A DNA stretch of 64,000 nt from Pseudomonas fluorescens (GTDB lineage Bacteria > Pseudomonadota > Gammaproteobacteria > Pseudomonadales > Pseudomonadaceae), in contig NZ_CABVIX010000011.1 in the NCBI RefSeq assembly GCF_902498185.1, forward strand, positions 104,718-168,717, in the 5' to 3' direction. The translations under genes and the position numbers were made by a program. The notes beneath the pieces are model-generated. The model saw nothing but the letters and a program-made list of their open reading frames with translations, searched no databases and was not told the DNA's origin. This document shows positions 52,126-61,545 of the stretch, piece after piece (the stretch's first letter is position 1; every line of letters begins with the position of its first letter).

Positions 52126-54375
52126 ATGAAAGCGTTCGGCAAAATCCTGGGGCTAGGGCTTCTCGGGTTGTTGCTGATCATCGTGGCTCTGGGCTTCGCC
52201 CTGACCCACCTATTCGATCCCAACGACTACAAAGACGAAATCCGCCAGCTGGCGCGCGACAAGGCACACGTCGAGCTCACCCTCAATGGCGATATCGGCT
52301 GGAGCCTGTTCCCGTGGCTGGGCCTGGAGCTGCACGAAGCCAGCATCGCTACCCTGAACAATCCACAGGCGCCCTTCGCCGACCTGCAGATGCTTGGCCT
52401 GTCGGTGCGCGTGTTGCCGCTGCTGCGCCGTGAAGTGCAGATGAGCGATGTGCGCGTCGAAGGGTTGAACCTGGTCCTGAACCGCGACGAAAACGGCCAT
52501 GGCAACTGGGAGGACATCGGCAAGCCGCTGCCGCTCAAGAACCCCGATGGCACGCCGGCCACCCCTGAAGCCGGCGCCTCCCAGGGCCAGGCCACGGAAA
52601 ACACTGCCAGCGAGCGCTCGGTCAAGCTTGATATCGACAGCCTCACCGTCAACAACGCCCGTGTGCAGTACACCGATGCCAGGACCGGGCAGAGCCTGAG
52701 CGCCGACAGCATCCAGCTCAGCGCAGGCGCCGTGCATGAAGGCAGCAACATCCCGCTGAAGATGACGGCCTTCTTCACCGTCGGCCAGCCGAGCATACGT
52801 GCGCGCACCGAGCTCAACGGCCAGCTGCGCTTTGACCGCAAGCTCAAGCGCTACAACTTCGAGGACATGCGCCTGACGGGCGAGGCCTCCGGCGAGCCGC
52901 TGGCAGACAAGACCATGACTTTCGCCGCCCAGGGCCAGTTGCTGGTCGACATGGCGGCCAATGTCGCCGAATGGAACGGACTGAAGGTCTCCGCGAATCA
53001 GTTGCGCGCCCTCGGCGAGCTGAGCCTGCGCGACCTCGACAAGGCGCCGCAGCTCAGCGGCGGCCTGTCGATCGCCCAGTTCGACCTGCGCAATTTCCTC
53101 GACAGCATCGGCCACCCGCTGCCTGCCACTGCCGACCCCGCCGCGCTAGGCAAGGTCGAGCTGGTCAGCCGCCTGCAAGGCACCCGCAACAGCCTGGCGC
53201 TGGAAGACTTGGCAGTGAAGGTTGACGACAGTACTTTCAGTGGTCGTATCGCCATTGAGGACTTCGCCAGGCAAGCCTTGCGTATTCAGCTCAAAGGCGA
53301 CACGTTGGACGCCGATCGTTACTTGTTGGCCAAAAGCGAAGAAGCCAAGGGCGCCACCGCCGCGCGCCAGGCCGAGGTCAGGCAGCAAGAAGCCAGCGCA
53401 ATGGCCGCCCCGAACAGCACCCCGCTGCCGACCGCGCCGACCCAGGTAGCCTGGAGCAGCGACAAGCTGCTGCCGGTCGACCGTCTGCGCCAGCTCGATC
53501 TGCAGGCCGATGTGAGCTTTCGCGCGCTGACCCTCAATAAGCTGCCGATCACCGACGCCACGCTCAAGGCCCAGGGCAAAGACGGTCTGATCACCCTCGA
53601 AACCCTGCGCGGCGGTCTCTACAACGGCACCTTCGAAGTCCACGGCAACCTGGATGTTCGCCCCGCGGTACCGCAGGTTGGCGTGACCACCGCGATCAAC
53701 CGCGTACCAGTCGAGCACTTCATCAAGACTGATGACGCCACGCAGTCCCCGCCAGTCAAAGGCCTGCTGACCCTGTCCAGCGCGCTGACCGCCACCGGCA
53801 ACAGCCAGAAAGCCCTGATCGACACGCTCAACGGCACGGCCAGCTTCACCATCAACAATGGCGTGCTGGTCAATGCCAACCTCGAACAGCAGCTGTGCCA
53901 GGCCATCGCCACGCTCAACCGCAAGCAGCTGAGCGGCGAGCCACGTGGCAAGGACACCCCCTTCGAAGAGCTCAAGGGCAGCCTGGTGATCCGTAACGGC
54001 GTAGCCAGCAACCCTGATCTCAAGGCGCGCATTCCCGGCCTGGCGGTCAACGGCAACGGCGATCTCGACCTGCGTGTGCTGGGCATGGACTACCGCGTCG
54101 GCGTAGAGGTCGAAGGCGACAAGCGGGACATGCCAGACCCTGCCTGCCAGGTCAACGAGCGCTACGTCGGCGTCGAGCTGCCGCTACGCTGCCGCGGCCC
54201 TCTGGAACTGGGCGCCAAGGCGTGCCGTCTTGACCAGGAAGGCCTGGGCAAGGTCGCGGCCAAGGTCGCTGGCAACCGCATCAGTGAGAAACTTGACGAG
54301 AAGATCGACGAAAAGCTCGGTGACAAGGTCAGTCCCGAGCTCAAGGACGCGCTCAAGGGGCTGTTCAAGCGATGA
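52126..54375 (+). CDS. asmA: AsmA-family protein
   Basis: A 749-residue inner-membrane-anchored periplasmic protein. N-terminal membrane helix (ILGLGLLGLLLIIVALGFAL), then the AsmA N-terminal domain (FDPNDYKDEIRQLARDK, GDIGWSLFPWLGLEL), and the conserved C-terminal AsmA-2 block (LNGTASFTINNGVLVNANLE). The family has a bridge-like fold implicated in outer-membrane lipid homeostasis. Stop overlaps mutY (ATGA). Confidence 0.93.
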   Translation: MKAFGKILGLGLLGLLLIIVALGFALTHLFDPNDYKDEIRQLARDKAHVELTLNGDIGWSLFPWLGLELHEASIATLNNPQAPFADLQMLGLSVRVLPLLRREVQMSDVRVEGLNLVLNRDENGHGNWEDIGKPLPLKNPDGTPATPEAGASQGQATENTASERSVKLDIDSLTVNNARVQYTDARTGQSLSADSIQLSAGAVHEGSNIPLKMTAFFTVGQPSIRARTELNGQLRFDRKLKRYNFEDMRLTGEASGEPLADKTMTFAAQGQLLVDMAANVAEWNGLKVSANQLRALGELSLRDLDKAPQLSGGLSIAQFDLRNFLDSIGHPLPATADPAALGKVELVSRLQGTRNSLALEDLAVKVDDSTFSGRIAIEDFARQALRIQLKGDTLDADRYLLAKSEEAKGATAARQAEVRQQEASAMAAPNSTPLPTAPTQVAWSSDKLLPVDRLRQLDLQADVSFRALTLNKLPITDATLKAQGKDGLITLETLRGGLYNGTFEVHGNLDVRPAVPQVGVTTAINRVPVEHFIKTDDATQSPPVKGLLTLSSALTATGNSQKALIDTLNGTASFTINNGVLVNANLEQQLCQAIATLNRKQLSGEPRGKDTPFEELKGSLVIRNGVASNPDLKARIPGLAVNGNGDLDLRVLGMDYRVGVEVEGDKRDMPDPACQVNERYVGVELPLRCRGPLELGAKACRLDQEGLGKVAAKVAGNRISEKLDEKIDEKLGDKVSPELKDALKGLFKR

Positions 54376-55439
54376 GTCCCGAGCAGTTCTCCAGCGCAGT
54401 GCTGGACTGGTATGACCGGCACGGTCGCCACGATCTGCCCTGGCAACAGGGCATCAACCCGTATCGGGTGTGGGTCTCTGAAATCATGTTGCAGCAGACT
54501 CAGGTCAGCACCGTGCTCAACTACTTCGACCGTTTCATGCAAGCCCTGCCGACCGTGCAGGCGCTGGCCGAAGCGCCCGAGGACGAAGTGCTGCACCTGT
54601 GGACGGGCCTGGGCTACTACACCCGTGCCCGTAACCTGCACAAGGCTGCGAAGATCGTCGTCGAACAGCATGGCGGCGAATTTCCCCGTAGCGTCGAGCA
54701 GTTGACCGAGCTGCCCGGCATCGGCCGCTCCACCGCAGGGGCCGTCGCCAGCATCAGCATGGGCATCCGCGCGCCGATCCTCGATGGCAACGTCAAGCGC
54801 GTGCTCGCCCGCTATACGGCGCAGGAGGGCTACCCCGGCGAGCCCAAGGTGGCCAACGCCCTGTGGGCCAACGCCGAGCGCTACACCCCGCATTCGCGCG
54901 CCAACCACTACACCCAGGCGATGATGGACCTGGGCGCGACCCTCTGCACCCGCAGCAAGCCCAGCTGCCTGCTCTGCCCGCTGCAAAGCGGCTGCGCGGC
55001 GCACATGCTCGGTCTTGAGACCCGTTACCCGGTGCCCAAGCCGCGCAAGGTGTTGCCGCAGAAACGCACCCTGATGCCTTTGCTGGCCAACCACGAAGGC
55101 GCCATCCTGCTTTACCGACGTCCTTCGAGCGGCCTCTGGGGCGGTTTGTGGAGCCTGCCCGAGCTCGACAGCCTGGACCAGCTCGACGACCTCGCCTGCC
55201 AGCACGGCGTGCGCCTCGCGGGCAGTCACGCCCTGGATGGCCTTACCCATACCTTCAGCCATTTCCAGCTCGCCATCGAGCCATGGCTCGTGCGCGTCGA
55301 TCCCCTCGGCCAGCACGTGGCCGAGCCCGACTGGCTCTGGTATAACCTCGCCACCCCGCCGCGCCTGGGCCTCGCCGCCCCGGTCAAGAAGCTCCTCAAA
55401 CGCGCGGCCGACGAACTGATTGCAGGAGAGTCCCGATGA
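54372..55439 (+). CDS. mutY: Adenine DNA glycosylase
   Basis: Removes adenine mispaired with 8-oxoguanine (355 residues). The helix-hairpin-helix glycosylase domain has the catalytic Asp region (LDGNVKRVLARY), the LPGIGRSTAGAV hairpin and the 4Fe-4S cluster cysteines (CTRSKPSCLLCPLQSGC). A C-terminal NUDIX-like domain for 8-oxoG recognition follows. Coupled to asmA and yggX by 4-base overlaps. Confidence 0.97.
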   Translation: MSPEQFSSAVLDWYDRHGRHDLPWQQGINPYRVWVSEIMLQQTQVSTVLNYFDRFMQALPTVQALAEAPEDEVLHLWTGLGYYTRARNLHKAAKIVVEQHGGEFPRSVEQLTELPGIGRSTAGAVASISMGIRAPILDGNVKRVLARYTAQEGYPGEPKVANALWANAERYTPHSRANHYTQAMMDLGATLCTRSKPSCLLCPLQSGCAAHMLGLETRYPVPKPRKVLPQKRTLMPLLANHEGAILLYRRPSSGLWGGLWSLPELDSLDQLDDLACQHGVRLAGSHALDGLTHTFSHFQLAIEPWLVRVDPLGQHVAEPDWLWYNLATPPRLGLAAPVKKLLKRAADELIAGESR

Positions 55440-55708
55440 CCCGCACCGTACTGTGCCGCAAATACAACGAACAGCTCCCAGGCCTCGAGCGCCCGCCCTA
55501 CCCGGGCGCCAAGGGCCAGGACATCTACGAGCACATCTCGCAGAAGGCCTGGGCCGACTGGCAGAAGGAGCAGACCATGCTCATCAACGAAAAACGCCTG
55601 AACATGATGAACGCCGAGGACCGTAAATTCCTCCAGGGCGAGATGGACAAGTTCTTCTCGGGCGAAGCGTTTGAAAAGGCCGAGGGCTACGTGCCGCCGA
55701 GCGAATGA
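55436..55708 (+). CDS. yggX: Probable Fe(2+)-trafficking protein
   Basis: A 90-residue YggX protein, involved in protecting Fe-S clusters from oxidative damage. Conserved start MTRTVLCRKYNEQLPGLERP with Cys-7, then the ISQKAWADWQKEQTMLINE helix. Its usual place beside the Fe-S enzyme gene mutY is kept. The start overlaps the mutY stop. Confidence 0.97.
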   Translation: MTRTVLCRKYNEQLPGLERPPYPGAKGQDIYEHISQKAWADWQKEQTMLINEKRLNMMNAEDRKFLQGEMDKFFSGEAFEKAEGYVPPSE

Positions 55709-55760
55709 CCCCGTAAAACCGTAAGCGACGGAATTAATTTAAGAAATTTTCAAAAAGTCG

Positions 55761-55789
55761 TTGACGCAAACCTGAAAAAGCCTTTTAAT
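55761..55789 (+). promoter_or_regulatory. Sigma-70 promoter of tRNA-Phe
   Basis: TTGACG (55761-55766), 17-bp spacer, TTTAAT (55784-55789), followed by a GC-rich discriminator (GCGCCCC), typical of stringently controlled stable RNA genes. Confidence 0.75.
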
Positions 55790-55799
55790 GCGCCCCGTT

Positions 55800-55875
55800 G
55801 CCCAGATAGCTCAGTCGGTAGAGCAGAGGATTGAAAATCCTCGTGTCGGCGGTTCGACTCCGTCTCTGGGCACCA
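55800..55875 (+). tRNA. tRNA-Phe (GAA)
   Basis: 76-nt cloverleaf with encoded CCA. Acceptor stem GCCCAGA/TCTGGGC, D arm GCTCAGTCGGTAGAGC, anticodon GAA at 55833-55835 in loop TTGAAAA, T arm GGTTCGACTCC. Confidence 0.98.
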
Positions 55876-55885
55876 AAACAAACAA

Positions 55886-55917
55886 AACCCCTGAATCGAA
55901 AGATTCAGGGGTTTTTT
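55886..55917 (+). terminator. Terminator after tRNA-Phe
   Basis: AACCCCTGAATC-GAAA-GATTCAGGGGTT followed by a T-run; a strong GNRA-loop intrinsic terminator. Confidence 0.92.
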
Positions 55918-56021
55918 GTTTGTGCGTGGGAAATTCCCGGTTCCGCACATCTCCCTTGGGTTTCCCACTCAACTGCGTTTCAATACGCAACTCTTTTCTG
56001 CCACCCCCAGGATCACGCCCC

Positions 56022-56465
56022 ATGGCCTCCAACACCAAGCAACAGAAACGCGCCAAGCGCGCCGCGTCCAAGGCCAAGCAGAACCGTATGGTGCGCAGTG
56101 GTCAGGCGGTGAAGGCGAGCAGCGGCGAGAGCAGCAGCGTCGAGCAGGTGTTCAACAAGGCGATGGAGTCGGACAGCTACAAGGAGCTGTTCGAGAAGAT
56201 GAAGCAGGCCCAGGAAGGCGGGCTGGTGCCGATGATTTCAGTGTTCCTGGTCGACCCGCTGCTGACGCTGGTGCTCAAGGGGCACAAGGAAGAACACGCC
56301 ACCGACTACATCGTGCTGGTGTTCAGCGCCTATCGCACCTGGCTGGACGGCGCCGACGAAGATACCACCATGGCGTGGCTGGAAAGCGATGAGTTCCAGG
56401 AGGCCTATGTCACAGCTTCGGAGAATGTCGCCAAGCTGCAGCAGGCGCAGAAGCAATTCGGCTGA
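56022..56465 (+). CDS. Conserved hypothetical protein, basic N-terminus
   Basis: A 147-residue protein starting MASNTKQQKRAKRAASKAKQ, strongly basic in the first 30 residues, then a mostly helical domain (VFNKAMESDSYKELFEKMK, DEFQEAYVTASENVAKLQ). I do not recognise a characterised family. The basic start could bind nucleic acid, but that is inference. The AGGATCACGCCCC leader gives the start; the frame extended upstream would cross the tRNA and is rejected. Confidence 0.75.
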   Translation: MASNTKQQKRAKRAASKAKQNRMVRSGQAVKASSGESSSVEQVFNKAMESDSYKELFEKMKQAQEGGLVPMISVFLVDPLLTLVLKGHKEEHATDYIVLVFSAYRTWLDGADEDTTMAWLESDEFQEAYVTASENVAKLQQAQKQFG

Positions 56466-56482
56466 TCGCCACTGAGGCGATG

Positions 56483-56518
56483 AAAAAGGCCGCGTCCTTT
56501 CGGGACGCGGCCTTTTTT
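56483..56518. terminator. Bidirectional terminator
   Basis: AAAAAGGCCGCGTCC-TTTC-GGACGCGGCCTTTTTT: a long GC stem flanked by A and T runs, serving the convergent genes on both sides. Confidence 0.93.
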
Positions 56519-56532
56519 CATTTCAGCAGCAG

Positions 56533-57933
56533 TCAGCTGTCCAGTGCCACCCGCCCGGCAGCCAGCTTCTCGCCCTTGCGCTTGCGCTGCACCAGCAGCC
56601 CGGCCGCAACCACACCTATGCTCAGCAAGGCCGTGGCGACGATCTCCGCGCGGTGATCAGGACGGATCGCCATCACCACCAGCACCGCCACGATAAACGC
56701 GATGGTGGCCCAGGTAAGCCCCGGGAACAGCCACATCTTGAAGGCGATCTGCTCGCCACGGTCCATGCGCTGGCGGCGCATTCGCAGCTGCGAGATGGCG
56801 ATTACCAGATACACCAGCAGGGCAATCGCGCCGGAGCTCGCCAGCAGGAACTCGAACACCTGCGCAGGGGCCATGTAGTTGGCGATCACGGTCAGGAAGG
56901 CCGCGGCGGTCGACAGCAGCACCGCGACATGCGGGGTGCCAGCCTTGGTGGTGCGTTGCGCCACGGCAGGCGCGTCACCACGCTTGCTCAGCGAGAACAG
57001 CATGCGCGAGGAGGTATACAGCGCCGAGTTGAGGCAGCTGGTCACCGCAATCAGCACAACGATGTCGACGATCAGCTTGGCGTTCGGCACGCCGATACGG
57101 CTCAGCACGGTCTGGTAGGAACCGCCGGCTGCGAGAGCAGGATCGTTCCACGGCACCAGGGCCACGACCAGGAAGATCGACACCAGGTAGAACAGGCAGA
57201 TACGCCAGATCACCGAATTGGTGGCCTTGGTGATCTGCTTGGCAGGATCCTTCGACTCGGCCGCGGCAATGGTGACGATTTCGGTACCCATGAACGAGAA
57301 CATCGTCGTCAGCATGGCCGCCAGCACGGCGCCCAGACCATTGGGCATGAAGCCCTGGGTATCGAAGAGATGACTTGCCCCGCTGACCTGGCTGTTTGGC
57401 ACAAAGCCGAACATGGCAGCGCAAGCGGCGATGATGAAGGCCACGATGGCCAATACCTTGAGCAGCGCGAACCAGAACTCGAATTCACCGTAGTTCTTGA
57501 CGCTGCACAGGTTGGTGGCGGTGAGGGCCAGGGTGATGACCAGGGTAAACACCCAGAAGTCCACGGCCGGGAACCAGGCATGCAGGATGGCTGCCGCGGC
57601 ATTCGCCTCCAGCGGGATCACCAGCACCCAGAACCACCAGTACAGCCAGCCGATGGTGAAACCGGCCCAATGACCGATGGCGCGGTCAGCGTAGGTGGAG
57701 AACGAGCCGGTGTCTGGCGAGGCGATGGCCATTTCGGCCAGCATGCGCATCACCAGCACCACCAGGGTGCCGGCAGCGGCGTAGGCAAGGATGACAGCAG
57801 GGCCGGCTTCGGCAATGGCATGGCCGGAGCCGACGAACAGGCCGGCGCCAATCACGCCAGCAATGGACAGCATGGTCACATGCCGTTGCTTGAGCCCCTG
57901 AGCGAGGTCATTGGAATTGTGCGTACCGCTCAT
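56533..57933 (-). CDS. gabP: GABA-type amino acid permease (APC superfamily, AAT family)
   Basis: Twelve-helix amino acid permease of 466 residues. Signature start LKQRHVTMLSIAGVIGAGLFVGSG, then GSFSTYADRAIGHWAGFTIGWLYWW and FSFMGTEIVTIAAAESKDP, closest in memory to GabP. Substrate specificity cannot be confirmed from sequence. Divergent from the basic amino acid ABC operon across 588 bases. Confidence 0.8.
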   Translation of the reverse strand: MSGTHNSNDLAQGLKQRHVTMLSIAGVIGAGLFVGSGHAIAEAGPAVILAYAAAGTLVVLVMRMLAEMAIASPDTGSFSTYADRAIGHWAGFTIGWLYWWFWVLVIPLEANAAAAILHAWFPAVDFWVFTLVITLALTATNLCSVKNYGEFEFWFALLKVLAIVAFIIAACAAMFGFVPNSQVSGASHLFDTQGFMPNGLGAVLAAMLTTMFSFMGTEIVTIAAAESKDPAKQITKATNSVIWRICLFYLVSIFLVVALVPWNDPALAAGGSYQTVLSRIGVPNAKLIVDIVVLIAVTSCLNSALYTSSRMLFSLSKRGDAPAVAQRTTKAGTPHVAVLLSTAAAFLTVIANYMAPAQVFEFLLASSGAIALLVYLVIAISQLRMRRQRMDRGEQIAFKMWLFPGLTWATIAFIVAVLVVMAIRPDHRAEIVATALLSIGVVAAGLLVQRKRKGEKLAAGRVALDS

Positions 57934-58521
57934 ATAACTACCTTTACAAGGGGTGGTCAGGTATCAGCTTGGACGAAAGGACGGCATGATTTTTCAGGCC
58001 ATGCCACGTCCGGTTCGTAAAACTGGCAATAAGCGCGCCATCTTAAAAAACGTTTTGTCAGAAAGCGCTGCTTGCCGCGTACGTCAAGGCTTGCCGGGCT
58101 TTCGGCCATGCCGTGACCAAAAGGCCACCAAATGTGCAGATTACGGAAATACCCACTTACAACTGCACCATCGGTGCCCCTTGGTAACACCTGCGCACAA
58201 AATCAGCGCAGAAAAAGCGCAACCTACAGGCGCAACTCTACGGGCCTGAGCTATAAGCCCAGTGTTACCGGCCAGAAACGGCTGGCCAGTCACAGTCAAA
58301 ACTGGCACCATCGCGCCTTTTTTCATCAGGGCCACAGGGCTCGGCAGCATGCGCTGCGGACATCTGCGCGACAGTCCACTGCAGCGATGCGACAACTGCC
58401 TTGCCTTCACCCCATTGCCTTTAGTGACCCGGTTGGTTGTCATTGCGCCGCTATGCTAGCTTGGCGCTCGCCAGGAAGGCCGCCAACAGCTGGATCGCAC
58501 CTGAACACATGAGGACCGCAC
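57934..58521. other. 588-bp non-coding gap between gabP-like gene and ABC operon
   Basis: No convincing gene on either strand. It contains a GGCCAG/CTGGCC hairpin (58270-58287) and an AT-rich stretch near 58043-58065. Both divergent promoters must lie here. A regulatory RNA is possible but I see no recognised family. Confidence 0.4.
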
Positions 58522-59295
58522 ATGGCCCAGGCCACGCCCGCGCTGGAAATCCGCAACCTGCACAAACGCTACGGCGAGCAGGAGATACTCAAGGGCATTT
58601 CGCTGACCGCGCGCGACGGTGACGTGATCTCCATTCTGGGATCATCCGGATCCGGCAAGTCCACCCTGCTGCGCTGCATCAACCTGCTGGAAAACCCCCA
58701 CCAGGGCCAGATTCTCGTCGCCGGTGAAGAGCTCAAGCTCAAGGCCGCGAAAAACGGCGAGCTGTTCGCCGCCGACAACCGCCAGATCAATCGCCTGCGC
58801 AGCGAGATCGGCTTTGTCTTCCAGAACTTCAACCTGTGGCCGCACATGTCGATCCTCGACAACATCATCGAGGCCCCACGCCGCGTGCTTGGCCAGAGCA
58901 AGGCCGAGGCCATCGAGCATGCCGAGGCGCTGCTGGCCAAGGTCGGCATCCACGACAAGCGCCACGTCTACCCTTCCCAGCTATCCGGCGGCCAGCAACA
59001 GCGTGCGGCCATCGCCCGTACCCTGGCCATGAAACCCAAGGTCATCCTGTTCGACGAGCCGACCTCGGCCCTTGACCCGGAGATGGTCCAGGAAGTGCTT
59101 AACGTTATTCGCGCGCTCGCCGAAGAAGGGCGCACCATGCTACTGGTAACCCACGAAATGGGCTTCGCCCGTCAGGTGTCCAGCGAAGTCGTCTTCCTGC
59201 ACCAGGGCCTGGTCGAAGAGCAAGGAACGCCGCAGCAGGTTTTCGAGAACCCGACCTCGGCACGTTGCAAGCAATTCATGTCCAGCAACCGCTAA
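58522..59295 (+). CDS. Basic amino acid ABC transporter, ATP-binding protein (ArtP/HisP type)
   Basis: ATPase (257 residues) of the polar amino acid uptake family. Walker A GSSGSGKST, Q-loop FVFQNFNLWPHM, signature LSGGQQQR, Walker B VILFDEPTSALDPEM, H-loop VTHEMGFA. First gene of an ATPase-binding protein-permease-permease operon, the same order as E. coli artPIQM. GAGGACCGCAC precedes the ATG. Confidence 0.95.
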   Translation: MAQATPALEIRNLHKRYGEQEILKGISLTARDGDVISILGSSGSGKSTLLRCINLLENPHQGQILVAGEELKLKAAKNGELFAADNRQINRLRSEIGFVFQNFNLWPHMSILDNIIEAPRRVLGQSKAEAIEHAEALLAKVGIHDKRHVYPSQLSGGQQQRAAIARTLAMKPKVILFDEPTSALDPEMVQEVLNVIRALAEEGRTMLLVTHEMGFARQVSSEVVFLHQGLVEEQGTPQQVFENPTSARCKQFMSSNR

Positions 59296-59308
59296 CGGAG
59301 CAACACGC

Positions 59309-60064
59309 ATGCAGAACTACAAGAAATTCCTCCTGGCCGCTGCCGCCACGCTGGTGTTCTCGGCCAACGCCATGGCTGCCGAGAAACTGCGCATGGGTAT
59401 CGAGGCGGCCTACCCGCCGTTCAACAACAAGGACGCCAGCGGCCAGGTGGTCGGCTTCGACAAGGACATCGGCGACGCCCTGTGCGCCAAGATGAAGGTC
59501 GAATGCAGCGTCGTGACCTCCGATTGGGACGGCATCATCCCCGCCCTGAACGCCAAGAAGTTCGACTTCCTGGTGTCATCGCTGTCGATTACCGACGAGC
59601 GCAAGCAGGCGGTGGACTTCACCGACCGGTACTACTCCAACAAGCTGCAGTTCATCGCACCGAAAAACGTCGACTTCAAGACCGACAAGGATTCGCTCAA
59701 GGGCAAGTCCATCGGCACCCAGCGCGCCACCCTGGCCGGTACCTGGCTTGAAGACAACTACGGCAGCGATATCGACATCAAGCTCTACGACACCCAGGAA
59801 AACGCCTACCTGGACCTGACCTCGGGCCGCGTCGACGCCATTCTTGCCGACAAGTACGTGAACTACGACTGGCTCAAGACCAAGGAAGGCCAGAACTACG
59901 AGTTCAAGGGCGAGCCTGTGGTCGAGAGCGACGAGATCGGCATCGCGGTACGCAAGGGTGACGACGCGCTGCGCAACCAGCTCAATGCTGCCCTGAAAGA
60001 AATCATTGCCGACGGTACGTACAAGAAGATCAACGACAAGTACTTCCCGTTCAGCATCTATTGA
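59309..60064 (+). CDS. Basic amino acid ABC transporter, substrate-binding protein
   Basis: Periplasmic binding protein (251 residues) of the Lys/Arg/Orn type. Signal peptide KKFLLAAAATLVFSANAMA, then LRMGIEAAYPPFNNKDASG, DFLVSSLSITDERKQAVDFT and the domain-closing GTQRATLAGTWLEDNY. Ligand most likely arginine, ornithine or lysine by family, not proven. Confidence 0.93.
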   Translation: MQNYKKFLLAAAATLVFSANAMAAEKLRMGIEAAYPPFNNKDASGQVVGFDKDIGDALCAKMKVECSVVTSDWDGIIPALNAKKFDFLVSSLSITDERKQAVDFTDRYYSNKLQFIAPKNVDFKTDKDSLKGKSIGTQRATLAGTWLEDNYGSDIDIKLYDTQENAYLDLTSGRVDAILADKYVNYDWLKTKEGQNYEFKGEPVVESDEIGIAVRKGDDALRNQLNAALKEIIADGTYKKINDKYFPFSIY

Positions 60065-60118
60065 TTCGCCCCGACCTGCACCGCCACGCGCGGTGCAGGT
60101 CCCTTGAAACAGCTGCCC

Positions 60119-60814
60119 ATGAATATCGACCTACACGGATTCGGTCCGGCCTTGCTGGCCGGCACCCTGATGACCGTCAAACTGGCGCTCTGCGCCCTGC
60201 TGCTGGGGCTGGTCCTCGGACTGCTCGGCGCGCTGGCCAAGACCTCGCAGGCCAAGCCACTGCAATGGCTTGGCGGCACTTACTCGACCCTGGTGCGCGG
60301 CGTGCCCGAGCTGCTCTGGGTCCTGCTCATCTACTTCGGCACCGTCAGCCTGATGAACCGGCTTGGCGAAGCCCTGAACATTCCCGGCCTTGAGCTCAAT
60401 GCCTTCGCCGCAGGCGTCATCGCCCTGGGCCTGTGCTTTGGCGCCTACGCCACCGAAGTGTTCCGCGGCGCGATCCTGGCCATCCCCAAGGGCCACCGTG
60501 AAGCCGGCCTGGCCCTGGGCCTGTCGCGCGGGCGCATCCTCTCGCGGATCATCCTGCCGCAGATGTGGCGCATCGCCCTGCCTGGCCTTGGCAACCTGTT
60601 CATGATCCTGATGAAAGACACCGCCCTGGTCTCGGTGATCGGCCTTGAAGAGATCATGCGTCACTCGCAGATCGCCGTGACCGTGAGCAAGGAGCCCTTC
60701 ACCTTCTACATGGTCGCCGCCTTCATCTACCTGAGCCTGACCGTGGTCGCCATGACCGGCATGCACTTCATGGAAAAACGCGCCGCTCGCGGCTTCGCGA
60801 GGGCCAACCAATGA
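60119..60814 (+). CDS. Basic amino acid ABC transporter, permease 1 (ArtQ/HisQ type)
   Basis: Inner-membrane permease of 231 residues with five or so membrane helices and the HisQM signature EAGLALGLSRGRILSRIILPQ. Start ATG 60119 (MNIDLHGFGPALL) is preferred; 60104 is in frame. Ends in a 4-base overlap with the second permease. Confidence 0.93.
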   Translation: MNIDLHGFGPALLAGTLMTVKLALCALLLGLVLGLLGALAKTSQAKPLQWLGGTYSTLVRGVPELLWVLLIYFGTVSLMNRLGEALNIPGLELNAFAAGVIALGLCFGAYATEVFRGAILAIPKGHREAGLALGLSRGRILSRIILPQMWRIALPGLGNLFMILMKDTALVSVIGLEEIMRHSQIAVTVSKEPFTFYMVAAFIYLSLTVVAMTGMHFMEKRAARGFARANQ

Positions 60815-61500
60815 ACTGGGAAGTGATCATCAAGTGGCTGCCGCGCCTGGCCCAGGGCGCGACCCTGACCCTGGAGCTGGTGGCCATCGCGGTCATCGCC
60901 GGGTTGATCCTGGCCATCCCGCTGGGCATCGCACGCGCCTCGCGCCACTGGTACGTGCGCGCCCTGCCCTACGGCTACATCTTCTTCTTCCGCGGCACGC
61001 CGCTGCTGGTGCAGCTGTTCCTGGTGTACTACGGCCTCGCGCAATTCGATGCCGTGCGCAGCAGCTCGCTGTGGCCCTACCTGCGTGATCCGTTCTGGTG
61101 CACGGTGCTGACCATGACCCTGCACACCGCCGCCTACATCGCCGAGATCCTGCGCGGCGCACTGCAGGCCATCCCGCGTGGCGAGATCGAGGCGGCGCGG
61201 GCACTGGGCATGTCACAGGCCAAGACACTGTTCTACATCATGCTGCCGCGCGCCTCGCGCATTGGCCTGCCGGCCTACAGCAACGAAGTGATCCTGATGC
61301 TCAAGGCCAGCGCCCTGGCCAGCACCGTGACCCTGCTGGAACTCACCGGCATGGCTCGCACGATCATCGCCCGCACCTATCTGCCAGTGGAGATCTTCTT
61401 TGCCGCCGGGGTGTTCTACCTGCTGATCTCCTTCCTTCTCGTCCAAGGCTTCAAGCTGCTCGAGCGCTGGTTGCGCGTCGACGCCTGCCAAGGCCGCTGA
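60811..61500 (+). CDS. Basic amino acid ABC transporter, permease 2 (ArtM/HisM type)
   Basis: Second permease (229 residues) of the heterodimeric channel. It has the FFFRGTPLLVQLFLVYYGL segment and the EAA loop EIEAARALGMSQAKTLFYI. Last gene of the operon; a terminator follows 9 bases later. Confidence 0.94.
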   Translation: MNWEVIIKWLPRLAQGATLTLELVAIAVIAGLILAIPLGIARASRHWYVRALPYGYIFFFRGTPLLVQLFLVYYGLAQFDAVRSSSLWPYLRDPFWCTVLTMTLHTAAYIAEILRGALQAIPRGEIEAARALGMSQAKTLFYIMLPRASRIGLPAYSNEVILMLKASALASTVTLLELTGMARTIIARTYLPVEIFFAAGVFYLLISFLLVQGFKLLERWLRVDACQGR

Positions 61501-61508
61501 CCACTGCT

Positions 61509-61535
61509 ACGGGGCTGATCACAGCCCCGTTTTTC
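61509..61535 (+). terminator. Terminator of the ABC operon
   Basis: ACGGGGCT-GATCAC-AGCCCCGT followed by TTTT, 9 bases after the permease stop and just before the methyltransferase start. Confidence 0.85.
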
Positions 61536-61545
61536 ATGGACCACC